Shown: positions 1 through 9,762 of the stretch, one piece after another
Layout of the letters: every line of letters begins with the position of its first letter
Position numbering within the stretch: position 1 is the first letter of the stretch
NCBI GenBank assembly: GCA_016785225.1
Contig: JAFBJZ010000357.1
Coordinates: 3,464,501-3,528,500, forward strand
From: Psettodes erumei
Lineage: Eukaryota; Chordata; Actinopteri; Pleuronectiformes; Psettodidae
DNA length: 64,000 nucleotides
Reading direction: 5' to 3'
Made by a program: the position numbers and the translations under genes
The notes under the pieces: generated by a model
What the model saw: the letters and a program-made list of their open reading frames with translations, nothing else
What the model was told of the DNA's origin: nothing
Database searches by the model: none

Positions 1-1331
1 CAGACACACCCTGACGAGATGGAGGCGTACGAGGTGTCGTTCGGTGAGTTGATGTTTGGCCGAAACGTTTTCGCCCGTTACCGCGCACTCATTTTTCTCT
101 TTGTCTCCAGACTCCCTGTTTTCTGCCGTGGAGAACTTCACCGTCGCAGCCAGGGGTTTCCACGAGCGCCTGCAGAGCCTCGACAGAGCAGAGTGAGAGC
201 GCGTCTACTGTTTCACACATATGCATGTGTTGTGCGCCGTCTTTCTACAGTTGTGCGAGTGTGTTTGTGCAGTCCCCTGCAGGTGCGTGCCATGAACGAC
301 CAGCTCATGTATCTGGAGAGAGCCTTCATCGACCCCCTGGGTTTACCTGGTAGACCCTTCTACAGGTTAGTCTCACACACACTCTCTCGCTCGCCCTCTC
401 ACACACACGCTTTCAGAACACTTCATCTGCAGAGAAAAGACACATAACTATGTATGAGGGTTGTAAAAAAACACAATAGCTGCATTATGCATGACACTGT
501 AGTGTGTAATCACAAAGCCCCTCTTCTCCTCTGCATCATATTTACTCCCATTCGGATGCACAGTGCATGTAGCGGGCAGGAACAGCAAACACTAGTTGGC
601 GGTGTGGGCTGTCGTTGACACGGAACGTTCAGTAAACTCAGTAAGATTCCTGCATTACATTTACACCTGTGATCAGTCAAAAACTCACAGTAAGCACAGC
701 GTCTGTGCGTCACATAGTGAAAGAGGATTCTACTTTTCTTTTTTTTATTGATCTTTTTTGGAAATACATTGGTGGATACAGAAATATGTGGTTACACATA
801 TCGTACAATTCCCTTTGTTTTCCCCTTAACACCCTAAGCAACACCAGTCCCTCGCAGGGAAGCTATTAGCTGGAACAGTGAACTGTAGCAAATATGTAAC
901 GTATAAAGTAAATAACATAAAAATAAAATAAAGTTTTTTAAAAAAATAATAAATGGGGGATGGTGAGGAGGATCAGTCTGGAGGTAAAGTTTGCAGGGAA
1001 GGATTCTACTTTTCAAATCCACATTTCTTTCCTACATTCAAGCCAAGTTTGCCTGCTGCAGAAAATGCTCCCTGGGTATTTTGATTTTCAGAGATGTTCT
1101 GTTTTCTACAGACTCTTCTGACTTCTGATTCTAACCAGCAGGTTCTGTAACACCTCCACCGCTCTAACGTGATGCCCTCCTCTCCATTTTAGACACGTGA
1201 TCTTTGCTCCCAGCAGCCATAATAAATATGCAGGGGAGTCTTTCCCTGGGATCTACGATGCCCTGTTTGACATCGAGAACTCAGCTGACCCGGGGAAGGC
1301 CTGGGAGGAGGTCAAGCGCCAAATCAGCGTC
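1..1331 (+). CDS. naalad2: Glutamate carboxypeptidase II-family peptidase, 3' exons only (naalad2/folh1); last exon truncated
   Basis: Four exons join in phase: 1-43, 111-192, 273-365 and 1193-1331, all with GT/AG borders. The product is the C-terminal dimerisation domain of the M28 zinc peptidase family (FOLH1/NAALAD2), type II membrane ectoenzymes that remove glutamate from NAAG or folyl-polyglutamate. Diagnostic stretches are DSLFSAVENF, MNDQLMYLERAFIDPLGLPG and HNKYAGESFPGIYDALFDIE. The Phe in HVIFAPSS and the 'DIEN' lean to NAALAD2 over FOLH1, but orthology is not settled. The family normally continues for about 16 more residues (an AAFT.QAAA-type end). Here the match stops after VKRQISV, exactly where a hAT-like terminus begins. 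Read through, the frame adds about 36 element-derived residues to a stop at 1442. The catalytic domain lies left of the window. Confidence 0.85.
366..1192 (+). other. Intron of the naalad2/folh1 gene
   Basis: Non-coding stretch between the exon ending YR and the exon starting HVIFAP. It is AT-rich, with no conserved protein in any frame and no obvious repeat apart from short A/T runs near 724-950. Confidence 0.6.
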
Positions 1332-2273
1332 AGTGATGGGAATTCCGGCTCTTTTAGAGAACCGGCTCTTTTGGCTCGGCTCACTAAAAAGAGCCGGCTC
1401 TTTCGGCTCCCAAACGGCTCTTCAGATTTTTTGTTGCTTTAATCGATATATTACCAATAATAATGTAACATTATGCACAAAATGAATTAATAATTAATTT
1501 AAAAATGTATTATACTACTGTATTATAATAGCCTTTATTTTTTCACTCTACAGTGAACTTTTAACTAATTTAAATTTTAACTTTTTATAAAATAAAAAAT
1601 AATAAAAATAAATTATAAAATACAAAACAATTTTAGCTTTTTTATACACAACAAATTTAAAGTCAAACAACAACACAGAATGATGCTGTTGACACTGCAG
1701 CAGCAGCAGGAGCAGCAGCAACAGTTACAGATGACACACTGGCACCTTCATTAATACCAGGTTCAACTGGTCACTTCTCCAGTGGAACTGTTGGGTGGAC
1801 AGTTCTCAGGTGCCTGTGGAGGTTGTTGGTTGAACCGGCTCTATATGAAATTTTGGTCTTGCAGACAATGCACTCTGCTTTGGAGCCATCAATATAATTA
1901 AAATGAGTCCAAATTTGGCTCCCTTTCCTGCTTTGACTCATTTCTTTTTAACTTACTTTCTTTCTTTTTGTCCTCCGTATTGCACTCTCTCTCCTCTCTT
2001 GACCCGTTCCTGTGCTCACTGTGCTGCTGCTGTGTGTGTGTACCAGGCTGTCGCCCCTCCCCCCTCTACTCAGCGCACTAAGCAGCGCAGACACAGAGAC
2101 GACGCCACGCATATTGACCAATCACGTGCGCCTTCAAGAGAAAAAAAGCGAGAGAGAGAGAAAAAAGCGTCTCGAAGGGAGCCGGCTCCTGATTGGTGGG
2201 GAGCCGGCTCCCGTCGTTCACTTCAAAGAGCCGGCTCATAGAGCCGTTACGTTCGCGAACGACACATCACTAA
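1331..2273. mobile_element. hAT-like DNA transposon, internally decayed
   Basis: The left end reads CAGTGATGGGAATTCCGG and the right end, read inward, starts TAGTGATGTGTCGTTCGCG, so the two ends are imperfect inverted repeats of hAT type. Subterminal motifs AGAGCCGGCTC recur at both ends. The middle is an AT-rich block (about 1440-1680), followed by a short minus-strand BED-finger frame. The hexanucleotide-scale GCAGCA run near 1697 reads as Ala-rich sequence on the minus strand. No 8-bp target-site duplication is visible: the left flank ends ATCAGCGT and the right flank begins ACGGAAAA. This suggests the ends do not come from one simple insertion. About 350 bp of it recurs at 9763-10115. Confidence 0.75.
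1771..1941 (-). pseudogene. hAT transposase N-terminus with BED zinc finger, 56 codons
   Basis: A short minus-strand frame opens MSQSRKGSQIWTHF. It continues with the BED pattern: aromatic W-x-x-F, then C-I-V-C, then a T-N-N-L-H-R-H-L-R-T-V-H segment supplying the zinc-binding histidines. It stops right after the finger. BED fingers bind DNA at the N-terminus of hAT transposases and ZBED proteins. The downstream RNase H-like catalytic domain and dimerisation domain are absent, so this is a remnant inside the element. Confidence 0.7.
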
Positions 2274-2298
2274 CGGAAAAACGACGCGCCCGACTCAC

Positions 2299-2569
2299 CG
2301 CGTTGGCGTTCCCGCCCACCTGCATGCACCGGAGCTGGAACCAGTTCCAGTTGGAGTCCAGCTCGGTGGATCTGAGGGGGGGAGGAGAGCAGCGACAGTC
2401 AGCCGACGGTCACGTTTTCACGATTTTAACGTCCCGCTCGTTTCGCCCACCTGATGAAGCTGAGGTGCACCCCCAGGGAGCGGTGGATGCCGGAGCAGTC
2501 GATGCACAGGAACACGCCGTAGGGGATGCTGGCCCAGCTGGGGTTCTTGGCCGCGCAGTCGAAGCATAC
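2299..2569 (-). pseudogene. arfgap2: Orphan ArfGAP exons (arfgap2-like), gene fragment
   Basis: Two minus-strand exons, 2451-2569 and 2299-2371, join in phase and have good splice sites. They encode most of an ArfGAP domain, which stimulates GTP hydrolysis on Arf1 at COPI/Golgi membranes. Visible are the zinc finger cysteines (CFDC and CIDC, 16 residues between), the IHRSLGVHLSFIR segment carrying the catalytic arginine, and ELDSNWNWFQLRCMQVGGN. NWNWF and GNANA favour ARFGAP2 over ARFGAP3. The exon that should precede (ending near PTNK) was not found within 700 bp. The exons that should follow are missing because a hAT terminus begins about 27 bp past the last donor site. It therefore looks like a rearranged fragment; an assembly misjoin is the alternative. 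Confidence 0.8.
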
Positions 2570-3534
2570 CTGCGGAGAAACCGGGAGAACCGCGCTCAGA
2601 TGTGCCGGGACCGGCTGCAGCGTCGTTAACGGCGCAGTCCTTCTTATTTAACAACAACCAGAACCTCTTCGGATCAGGTCTGACCCGGGACCTGCTCTGA
2701 ACAGCTCAAATAAATCACACCATCTTTCTTCTGTGTGGTCCGAACGAGGTCCGGCCCGGCCCGGCCCGTGAACCACAGACGCCTTCAGGCCTCCTCAGAC
2801 GGACTCTCCAGGAGCACAGCTGGAGCTCGAGACGTTAACGACACCCGTGTCCTGCAGCACCTGTGTGCCCCCCCCCACCTCCACCTCCACCTCCACCTCC
2901 TCAAGCTGTGACACCACTGGAGCAGACTGTACCTGCTGTAATCTCATATATATACTCGTATAAAAGATAATTTAGTGTTTTATTTTTTCCTCTGTGACGT
3001 ATTTAACTCGTCACAGGTGGATCCAGAAACCGTGAGGCTGATAATGAGGAGAACAGCTGTGCCTACATCCTTTTGTCTGAGTGCTAAAGAAAACTAACGG
3101 AAACGGCTTTTCATTAAATTTTGACGTGAGGTGACATAAGAGTTGAACGAAGACAACTTAAAAAGCACCGCAGCACGAGGCTTCTGCAAAGATTCACGTT
3201 TAGTTTATTGACATATTCGAGGACAACTTGATCTTTAAATGGAAACTGCCCCGGCGCCACTGTTCTGCAACTTTCCCCCCCTCCGATCCTCTAGGGTCGC
3301 CTCAGGAGTCTGGTGCACCTCTTGTCGTCGACATGAGGAACTCCGCTGGGTCCCGGTGCAGAGTTGGCCCGAGCGATCCGAGGTCCTGCCTGAATTGCGG
3401 AGGGTTTCGGCCCTGTGGGGCGACTCTGGGCCCGGCTCATCTCACCAGGTTCTGCACCTTTGCGTCGGTTCACAAGCATTTCTTTGTGGCCTGGCGGATA
3501 CTCAGGCCATGCTAGTTTTTGCAGACTTTGCCAT
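2570..3534. other. Intergenic sequence, no gene recognised
   Basis: Contains a C-rich tract followed by (CCACCT)n near 2868-2900 and GC-rich repeats of GGCCC near 2755. Frames reading through 3228-3530 resemble no family I know. Confidence 0.5.
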
Positions 3535-3995
3535 GTATACAGAATCAGAATCAGAATCAGGATCACAATTAGAATCAGAATCAGCTTTATTGACCAAATT
3601 TAAACATACAACAAACAAGGAATTTGACTCGGTTAGCCGTTGCTCACTAGTGCACAGCAACCACGATACATATAGAAGAAGAAAAATACAATGAAAATTG
3701 AAGAGAAAGAACTGATTTCATTTGCTCATTATTTGTGTGTCCGTCCGGTTGGGGTGCTCACCCCCCCTCAGGCATCCCCGGGGTATGGCTCTTTAGGACT
3801 TTCTGCAGCAGCGTTAAACAGGTAGTGGTTAGGACCAAGGTGGTCTTTTATGATCGCCCTGGCTCTGGTGAGGCACCTAGCATTGGCGACGGTGTCCAGG
3901 GAGGGGAGTGGACAACCCATCACCTTCTCTGCAGTTCTGGTGACCTCTGGAGTCTCCTTGCTTCCTATCAGCCACTTTACAGCCAGCGTACCACA
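3535..3995 (-). mobile_element. Non-LTR retrotransposon 3' end (LINE fragment)
   Basis: Read on the minus strand, it encodes the conserved C-terminal tail of a LINE polyprotein: EVTRTAEKVMGCPLPSLDTV, then ARCLTRARAIIKD. It ends in a (AGAATC)-type tail at 3540-3585 next to AGCTTTATTG, a common 3' end of fish LINEs. The 5' side is truncated and abuts a copy of the local orphan gene family. Confidence 0.7.
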
Positions 3996-3999
3996 CAGG

Positions 4000-4192
4000 G
4001 ATAGCGTGCACAGCCTCCTTCATGATGTTGTTGGGACAAGGTTTAGGAACTCCTTGCATGTCTCCTGGCGACATGGACCATTTGACGAGAATTTCCGCCA
4101 AAGCTTTAGTGGCTGAGGGGATGAAGGTCTCATTGGGTTCATGGACATCGCAGCTAAAGCAGCTCCTCCTGAATGAGCTCCGTCAGCTTCAG
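4000..4192 (-). pseudogene. Partial copy A of the local orphan gene family
   Basis: This block is nearly identical to 5010-5170 and clearly similar to 8540-8700 plus 8880-8905 of the long copy. Copies A and B both join sequence matching about 8697 directly to sequence matching about 8880, so they share one deletion (or lack an insertion) relative to the long copy. On the minus strand it reads the segment ending LVKWSMSPGDMQ. There is no open frame of useful length. Confidence 0.65.
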
Positions 4193-4400
4193 GTTCAGGG
4201 GCGCAATGGGAGGAGCTTCATCTCGAAGTGACCTTACCGCAGCCACCACAGAACTGGTAGTGACGAAAAATGCTACGTCTCCCATTTGAGAATATTATCT
4301 CTTTGTTGAGAGTTTCATATTGACACAGTTAAATCTACTGTATTTTCTTGCCCGGTAAAATTAAAAAAACAAACAACAAAAAAAACAAAAAAACTCCATC
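4193..4400. repeat. Interspersed repeat copy 1 (shared with 5575-5790)
   Basis: The stretch GCGCAATGGGAGGAGCTT through the A-rich tail near 4370-4390 is repeated with few changes at 5575-5790. The fuller copy starts with TAGTGTTGGGTGATC at 5493, a hAT-like terminus. I cannot name the family. Confidence 0.5.
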
Positions 4401-4935
4401 TGCGAGGCTCTGCTGGGCTTCTTTGACTATGGCAGTTGCATTAGCCGCCCGAGACAGATCCTCGGAGATGTGGGTCCCTGCCAGGGACTCCCTGGGAACT
4501 TGAAGGTGGACACGGGAGTAGACTCCCAGGTATTCCATCAGGGCCAGCACCTTTCCTCTCACTCATTGCCCCATACACACCTGTGAACGTTGTGTTCTTG
4601 AGGTGTGTGTGATCTGAGCTCAGAGTGGTCATGGGTGTGTGCGTGGTAGGGATGCGTATTGTTTTCTCATAGCGGGCAAAGAACTGATTTAGCTCTTGTG
4701 CTAATGAGAAGTCCATATTTCCTGTGCTTGTCCCACTGCTGGATGGGCAGGCTTTTTTTGTGTTTAGTGTGGGAGTAAACCGGAGCACCGGGGTAAACCC
4801 ACATTGACAAGGGCGAGAGGTGAGGGGATGGTTTCATTGTTTGGAGGAAACTGGAGAACTTGGGGTAAATCCATATCGGGGGGCATCTAAACTTTAGATT
4901 GGGGACCACACTTTAGGCTCATGCCGCAGTTACTC
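4400..4935 (-). mobile_element. LINE pol fragment, copy 1
   Basis: The minus strand encodes the linker before the reverse-transcriptase domain of a non-LTR element: LNQFFARYEKT, a variable stretch, then the diagnostic KGAGPDGIPG, where RT begins. The same DNA recurs at 5790-6075 and 6692-7035. The frame is broken after PGSLL, and neither the endonuclease nor the catalytic RT motif is present. Confidence 0.7.
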
Positions 4936-5440
4936 TTAGACGATGAATCACTGCAACACTTCTGTTGTTGGGACAAGGTTTGAACATTTAGGACAAGGTT
5001 TAGTTGGTTTAGTTGGGACAAGGTTTAGGAACTCCTTGCATGTCTCCTGGTGACATGGACCATTTGACGAGAATTTCCGCCAAAGCTTTAGTGGCTGAGG
5101 GGATGAAGGTCTCATTGGGTTCATGGACATCGCAGCTAAAGCAGCTCCTCCTGAATGAGCTCCGTCAGCTTTTCGAGGCTCTCAAACTCTTCCTCTGTTA
5201 AGGGGAGAGTTTTAGTGGGGACGCCAGAGAGGGCGTCTTCCAGCTTTGCCATGACGCTCTGCAGAATCATCTCTCTATCATCTGCAGATTTGCACTCATG
5301 CAAAGTGAACAGGACCGGCTGAATCATTTTCAGGTTAGCTGCGGTGAGCACCTGGATCAGGTACGCGGACATGTCCGCCAGCAAAGCCAACGTGGACGGG
5401 TCCTGGATGTCTCCCATAAAAATGTCCCACTGTGGCCCAG
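4936..5440 (-). pseudogene. Partial copy B of the local orphan gene family
   Basis: The right part encodes a 93-codon minus frame starting MGDIQDPSTLALLADMSAYL, matching the start of the long copy (8744-9244) with few substitutions. The left part repeats copy A and shares its internal deletion. The first 31 residues of the long copy are missing; the match ends near 5440, just before a hAT-like terminus. It looks like a truncated duplicate. Confidence 0.65.
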
Positions 5441-5489
5441 CTCTTTAGCGTGGCCCAATAGAAGGAGACCAGCAGGTCAGTCTGCAGCC

Positions 5490-5790
5490 TAGTGTTGGGT
5501 GATCTTGACATTTTCAGATCGTCCTAATCGCCCCCCCCCGAGGAGATTGCCGATAGGCGATCGTGGGCGGGGTGGGGCGCAATGGGAGGAGCTTTATCTC
5601 GAGGTGACCTTACCGCAGCCACCACGGAACTGGTACCGACGAAAAATGCTACGTCTCCCATTTGAAAATATTATGGCTTTGTTGAGAGTTTCATATTGAC
5701 ACGGTTAAATCTACTGTATTTCTTGCCCGGTAAAATTTAAAAAAAACAAAAGTAGTAAAAAACAAACAAAAAAAAACAAAAAACCAAAAA
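5490..5790. repeat. Interspersed hAT-like repeat, copy 2
   Basis: Starts TAGTGTTGGGTGATC, followed by a C9 run and a short GC-rich palindromic zone (GATTGCCGATAGGCGATCG), then the block shared with 4193-4400. It ends in an A-rich tract. No transposase frame is seen. Confidence 0.5.
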
Positions 5791-6075
5791 ACTCCATCTG
5801 CGAGGCTCTGCTGGGCTTCTTTGACTATGGCAGTTGCATTAGCCGCCCGAGACAGATCCTCGGAGATGTGGGTCCCTGCCAGGGACTCCCTCGGAACTTG
5901 AAGGTGGATACAGGAGTAGACTCCCAGGTATTCCATCAGGGCCAGCACCTTTCCTCTCACTCACTGCCCCATACACACCTGTGAACGTTGTGTTCTTGAG
6001 GTGTGTGTGATCTGAGCTCAGAGTGGTCATGGGTGTGTGCGTGGTAGGGATGCGTATTGTTTTCTCATAGCGGGC
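5790..6075 (-). mobile_element. LINE pol fragment, copy 2
   Basis: Nearly identical to 4400-4680, again carrying a minus-strand frame ending in the KGAGPDGIPG motif. It is cut at CATAGCGGGC, after which the orphan-family sequence starts abruptly. Confidence 0.7.
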
Positions 6076-6359
6076 GTTTTAGTGGGGACGCCAGAGAGGG
6101 CGTCTTCCAGCTTTGCCATGACGTTCTGCAGAATCATCTCTCTATCATCTGCAGATTTGCACTCACGCAAAGTGAACAGGACCGGCATCTGAACCATTTT
6201 TACCTTGCTTTGTCGCAAGCACGACTTGCACAACACCTGGCTCTGGTTCACGTCATCCTTTTTAAATCCAAAATACATCCAAATGATGGAGGATGATTTA
6301 TGTTTTGGCACCAAATCAGATTTTGCACTGCCACCGGCCGCATTATCTCCCGCACTCAT
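6076..6359 (-). pseudogene. Chimeric frame: half BED finger joined to orphan-family segment
   Basis: A 110-codon minus frame starts with a BED-finger half (IIWMYFGFKKDD, then LCKSC) of a second hAT family. It switches at about 6195 to the orphan-family stretch VLFTLRECKSADDREMIL and then runs into LINE sequence. The finger lacks its histidine half, so it cannot fold as a normal BED domain. The join is best explained by insertion plus deletion; expression is unknown. Confidence 0.6.
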
Positions 6360-6691
6360 GTCACTTTTCTTTCTTACCTTTTAATTTCCCCGCTGTGGAT
6401 GTAGCACGTGTGTGTGTGTGCGCGTCAGTCTCCGTCTCCCTCACATGTTTGTCATTGGTTGACTTCAGCTGTCGATCCACAGCAAGCATCAATTAAGGTT
6501 TGTGGTTGGCTGGCCTCAGCGGTGCATTCAATGGCAATCGTAAAAATTAAAGTTGTTGTGACTTCCAGAGCTGTACGTGCAGGGCGAGCGCGGGGGAAAT
6601 CTATATCATTTATATCGTTGCTTTTTCGATATTAATATCTTGAATGTTCATATCTAGATATAGATACGATAACGATATATTGTTCAGCCCT
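6190..6691. mobile_element. Truncated hAT-like element, second family
   Basis: The right end reads TAGGGCTGAACAATATATCG inward, with an alternating ATATCG/GATATC stretch (6590-6690), typical of a hAT terminus. The left end is lost inside the BED-finger exon. A short (GT)n stretch lies at 6408-6422. Confidence 0.6.
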
Positions 6692-7035
6692 AGTCCCTGG
6701 GAACTTGAAGGTGGACACAGGAGTAGACTCTCAGGTATTCCATCAGGGCCAGCACCTTTCCTCTCACTCATTGCCCCATACACACCTGTGAACGTGGTGT
6801 TCTTGAGGTGTGTGTGATCTGAGCTCAGAGTGGTCATGGGTGTGTGCGTGGTAGGGATCCTTCTTGTTTTCTCATAGCGGGCAAAGAACTGATTTAGCTC
6901 TTGTGCTAATGAGAAGTCCATATTTCCTGTTCTTGTCCGACTGCTGGATGGGCAGGGTTTTTCGTGTTTAGTGTGGGAGTAAACTGGAGCACCCGGGGTA
7001 AATCCATGGGGGGGGGGGGGGGGGCAGGGGGGGCA
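6692..7035 (-). mobile_element. LINE pol fragment, copy 3
   Basis: Third copy of the KGAGPDGIP-encoding LINE piece. It lies directly against the 3' end of the long orphan-family copy, and the same junction (GGGACCACACTT.AGGCTCATG) is present at copy 1. So the LINE/gene junction pre-dates the duplication. A G17 run at 7009-7025 is a likely sequencing or assembly weak point. Confidence 0.7.
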
Positions 7036-7036
7036 T

Positions 7037-9244
7037 CTAAACTTTAGATTTGGGACCACACTTCAGGCTCATGCCGCAGTTACTCTTACACGATGAACCA
7101 CTGCAACACTTCTTCGCCCAGGAGAAGAACCTGCTGAATACGTTCTTCTTCTTTTTCACAATATCATCCAGATGGATATTTAGGCAGTTCAGAAATGCGT
7201 TATCAAAACATGTGTTGCTTGTTGTCATTGCAGCCAACAGTACCTTTTGTGGGGAGCCAAACTCCTTCTGGAGGTCCCTCCTGATGGCCTTGTTGAGTTT
7301 CTTTATATTGGACAGGGCTATGTGGACGGAAACCTCTCAAGGCAGATTTCAGGCACCTTCTGTGTGATGCGCTCGATGATGGCATTGAGGTCTATCACTG
7401 GTAGGGTCCCGGTTTCCTCAATGAGTTTGGAGAAGAGCCTCATGAGTATAGCAGTAGTGAGGGTCTCGCTACCTGTGATTGTAGAAGAGGAGCTGTCGTT
7501 TGAAACTTCTTCCCCCTCTGATTCCCCAGGGATTATCTCCAGATTTTGATGAACGTGATCTGTGGCTCGAGACATATCCATCGGGAACGGTATGTTGAAC
7601 TCAAGATCATCATCTTTGCTGCAGAGGGGTTCACCAGTATTTAACATGTGAGGAGCTGACACCAAAGTGGGCTCTGCTGCGAAGGTGTCGTTCTTTTTTT
7701 CGCTGCCTCCTGCAGCATATCAGTGAGCAGGTCTTTGATTTCATTCAGCGCCCCAGACACTTTCTCTGAGGAAGTTGTTGTTACTGATGGCTCTGTATCG
7801 ACCCAGAGGAGCACCTGCTGGAAGAACCTGGCCACTGCATCTTCCGTCATGGCATAGAGGACGTCGGGAGAGAAGTGTGGATGGGTGGGCCCCAGCTGGC
7901 TCCTGTGCTGAGAGATGACGGTTTCCGAAAGAGATTTGCACGTTGCGTCCACGGGTAACTGATACATCTCGCTTTCCATCAGGTAATCATATATATCATC
8001 GACCAGCTGCTTTGAAAACTTCTTGAGCTCAATACAGAATTTCTTCCCTGTTTTGCTGGTATGTGCTAACGAACTCTCTGACGAGTTTATTTCCTGGTAC
8101 AAACTGCCAATATAGTCTTTGATCTTCTCATTGCACAAAGGCTCGTTTTTCTTTAGGCCGATTACAGTCGTCCTGTGTTGAGGTAAAGTTTCAGGTGTTT
8201 GGCTGGGGGACACAGGAACACTTCTGGTAGACTGTCCTCAGCTGATTCAATGAGGCCTGGAGTCACTGTGGGGCTTTGCTTAGGGGAACTTGACTCCTGC
8301 TTGAGACTCACCAGGAACTTTGAGTCTTGAGTCTTGAACTGTTTCTTCAGCTCCACGATAATCTTTTTTAGCTGTTTTTCGGCAAACTTGTCGAAGCTGC
8401 GTTTTGAGCTAGCTGCACGGCCGAGGGTCTTTCGACGATGTAGTCGTGGAGAAAAAAAACTCTGTCAGCTTGCTCCTAATATACTCCACATTCATCCAAG
8501 AACTGTCCATGATGACACCGACTATGAGAGAAGCTGATTTCACAGCCTTCTTCATGATGTTTTTGGGACAAGCTTTAGGACTTACTTGCATGTCTCCAGG
8601 CGACATGGACCATTTGACGAGAATTTCTGCCACAGCTTGAGTGGCTGAGGGGACGAAGGTCTCACTGGGTTCACGGACGTCACAGCTAAAGCAGCTCTTG
8701 ATGAAGTTGGGGTGCAGCTTAGCAAAACTTTTCTTCAAACATTTCAACATATGAAGCACCATTTGACAAAGATTTCTTCTGTCGGACAAGGAGCAACCAA
8801 CATAAACGACAGGCTCCTCCGGCCAGTCAGAGCTGTCGACGACCGCTGACGCATAGCGCTCTCGACTTTCCGTGACACCTCCTCCTGAATGATCTCCGTC
8901 AGCTTTTCGATGCTCTCACACTCATCCTCTGTTAAGGGGAGAGTTTTAGTGAGGACATCAGAGAGGGCGTCTTCCAGCTTTGCCATGACGCTCTGCAGAA
9001 TCATCTCTCTTTCATCTGCAGATTTGCACTCACGTAGGGTGAACAAGACCGGCTGAATCATTTTCAGGTTAGCTGCGGTGAGCACCTGGATCAGGTATGC
9101 AGACATGTCTGCCAGCAAAGCCAACGTGGACGGGTCCTGGATGTCTCCCATAAAAATGTCCCACTGTGGCCCAGCGAAATGGTCAAAAAACTCTTTCACG
9201 ATGGGCACAAGATCCTCGACGGTGGGAAGTTCGATGGAATCCAT
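7037..9244 (-). pseudogene. Orphan gene family, longest copy (D), intronless with several frame breaks
   Basis: I do not recognise this family. Coding potential runs without introns from ATG at 9244 to a stop at 7037, about 730 codons, but in shifting frames. Breaks lie near 8860, at the A8 run 8449-8456, at a C5/G5 near 8205, at the T7 run 7688-7696, and near 7320. Recognisable stretches in order are MDSIELPTVEDLVPIVKEFF, SADEREMILQSVMAKLEDAL, a Lys-rich helix (FDKFAEKQLKKIIVELKKQF), an acidic/Ser stretch, LSNIKKLNKAIRRDLQKEFG, and a Cys-rich end (WAKKCCSGSSCKSNCG). It is predicted mostly helical, with no signal peptide or membrane segment. Most breaks sit in homopolymers, so consensus errors are possible. 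Otherwise it is a decayed copy of a multicopy gene. Confidence 0.6.
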
Positions 9245-9494
9245 GGTAATGGTAATCTGGATTGGTCCTTTGAAGATGTCGTCTTTTTCGTAATTGCTGC
9301 TTCTTCACAAAGTGGCTCAGAACTCACTGCTGTTGTGCTTTTTCAGTTTGTTCCACATCAAAAGGAGCTCTTCCTCAAAACCAACCGTTAATCCTTTGAT
9401 GTGCGCGTCACCGACACGTCATCGCCCTTTGAAGTCTCGAAGCAGAGCGGCACAACCCGGAAATTACGAAGGGGGGGGGCGGGGCAAGGGAAAG

Positions 9495-9502
9495 TGACGT
9501 CA
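9495..9502. promoter_or_regulatory. Palindromic CRE (TGACGTCA) upstream of orphan copy D
   Basis: A perfect 8-bp CREB/ATF palindrome lies about 250 bp upstream of the copy D ATG, beside GGGGGGGGGCGGGGC (GC-box-like). On the minus strand it is preceded by a TTTTAATAC stretch that could act as a weak TATA. Function is inferred from motif only. Confidence 0.4.
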
Positions 9503-9762
9503 TTCGAGATCCCGTATTAAAAGGCAAGAAACTGGGGCTAATATTGAATGACTATATAATATTATTTATATATGTACGTATTTCAATATCGTATTATTTT
9601 ACGTAGCACAGTACAGTGCAATGTGGTTTATTTCACAAAAGCAAACTCCATTCATAATTCTGGTTAAAAAAAAAAAAAAATAATAATAATAATAATAACA
9701 GCAGCCGGCATGTTCAGTTCCCTGTGTGACAAACGAGTGTGGTCTTTAAATCCGAATCTCAC

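Noticed and set aside
3228..3694. Overlapping frames of 95 and 151 codons
   Set aside because: No family resemblance and part of the sequence is the AGAATC tail of a LINE.
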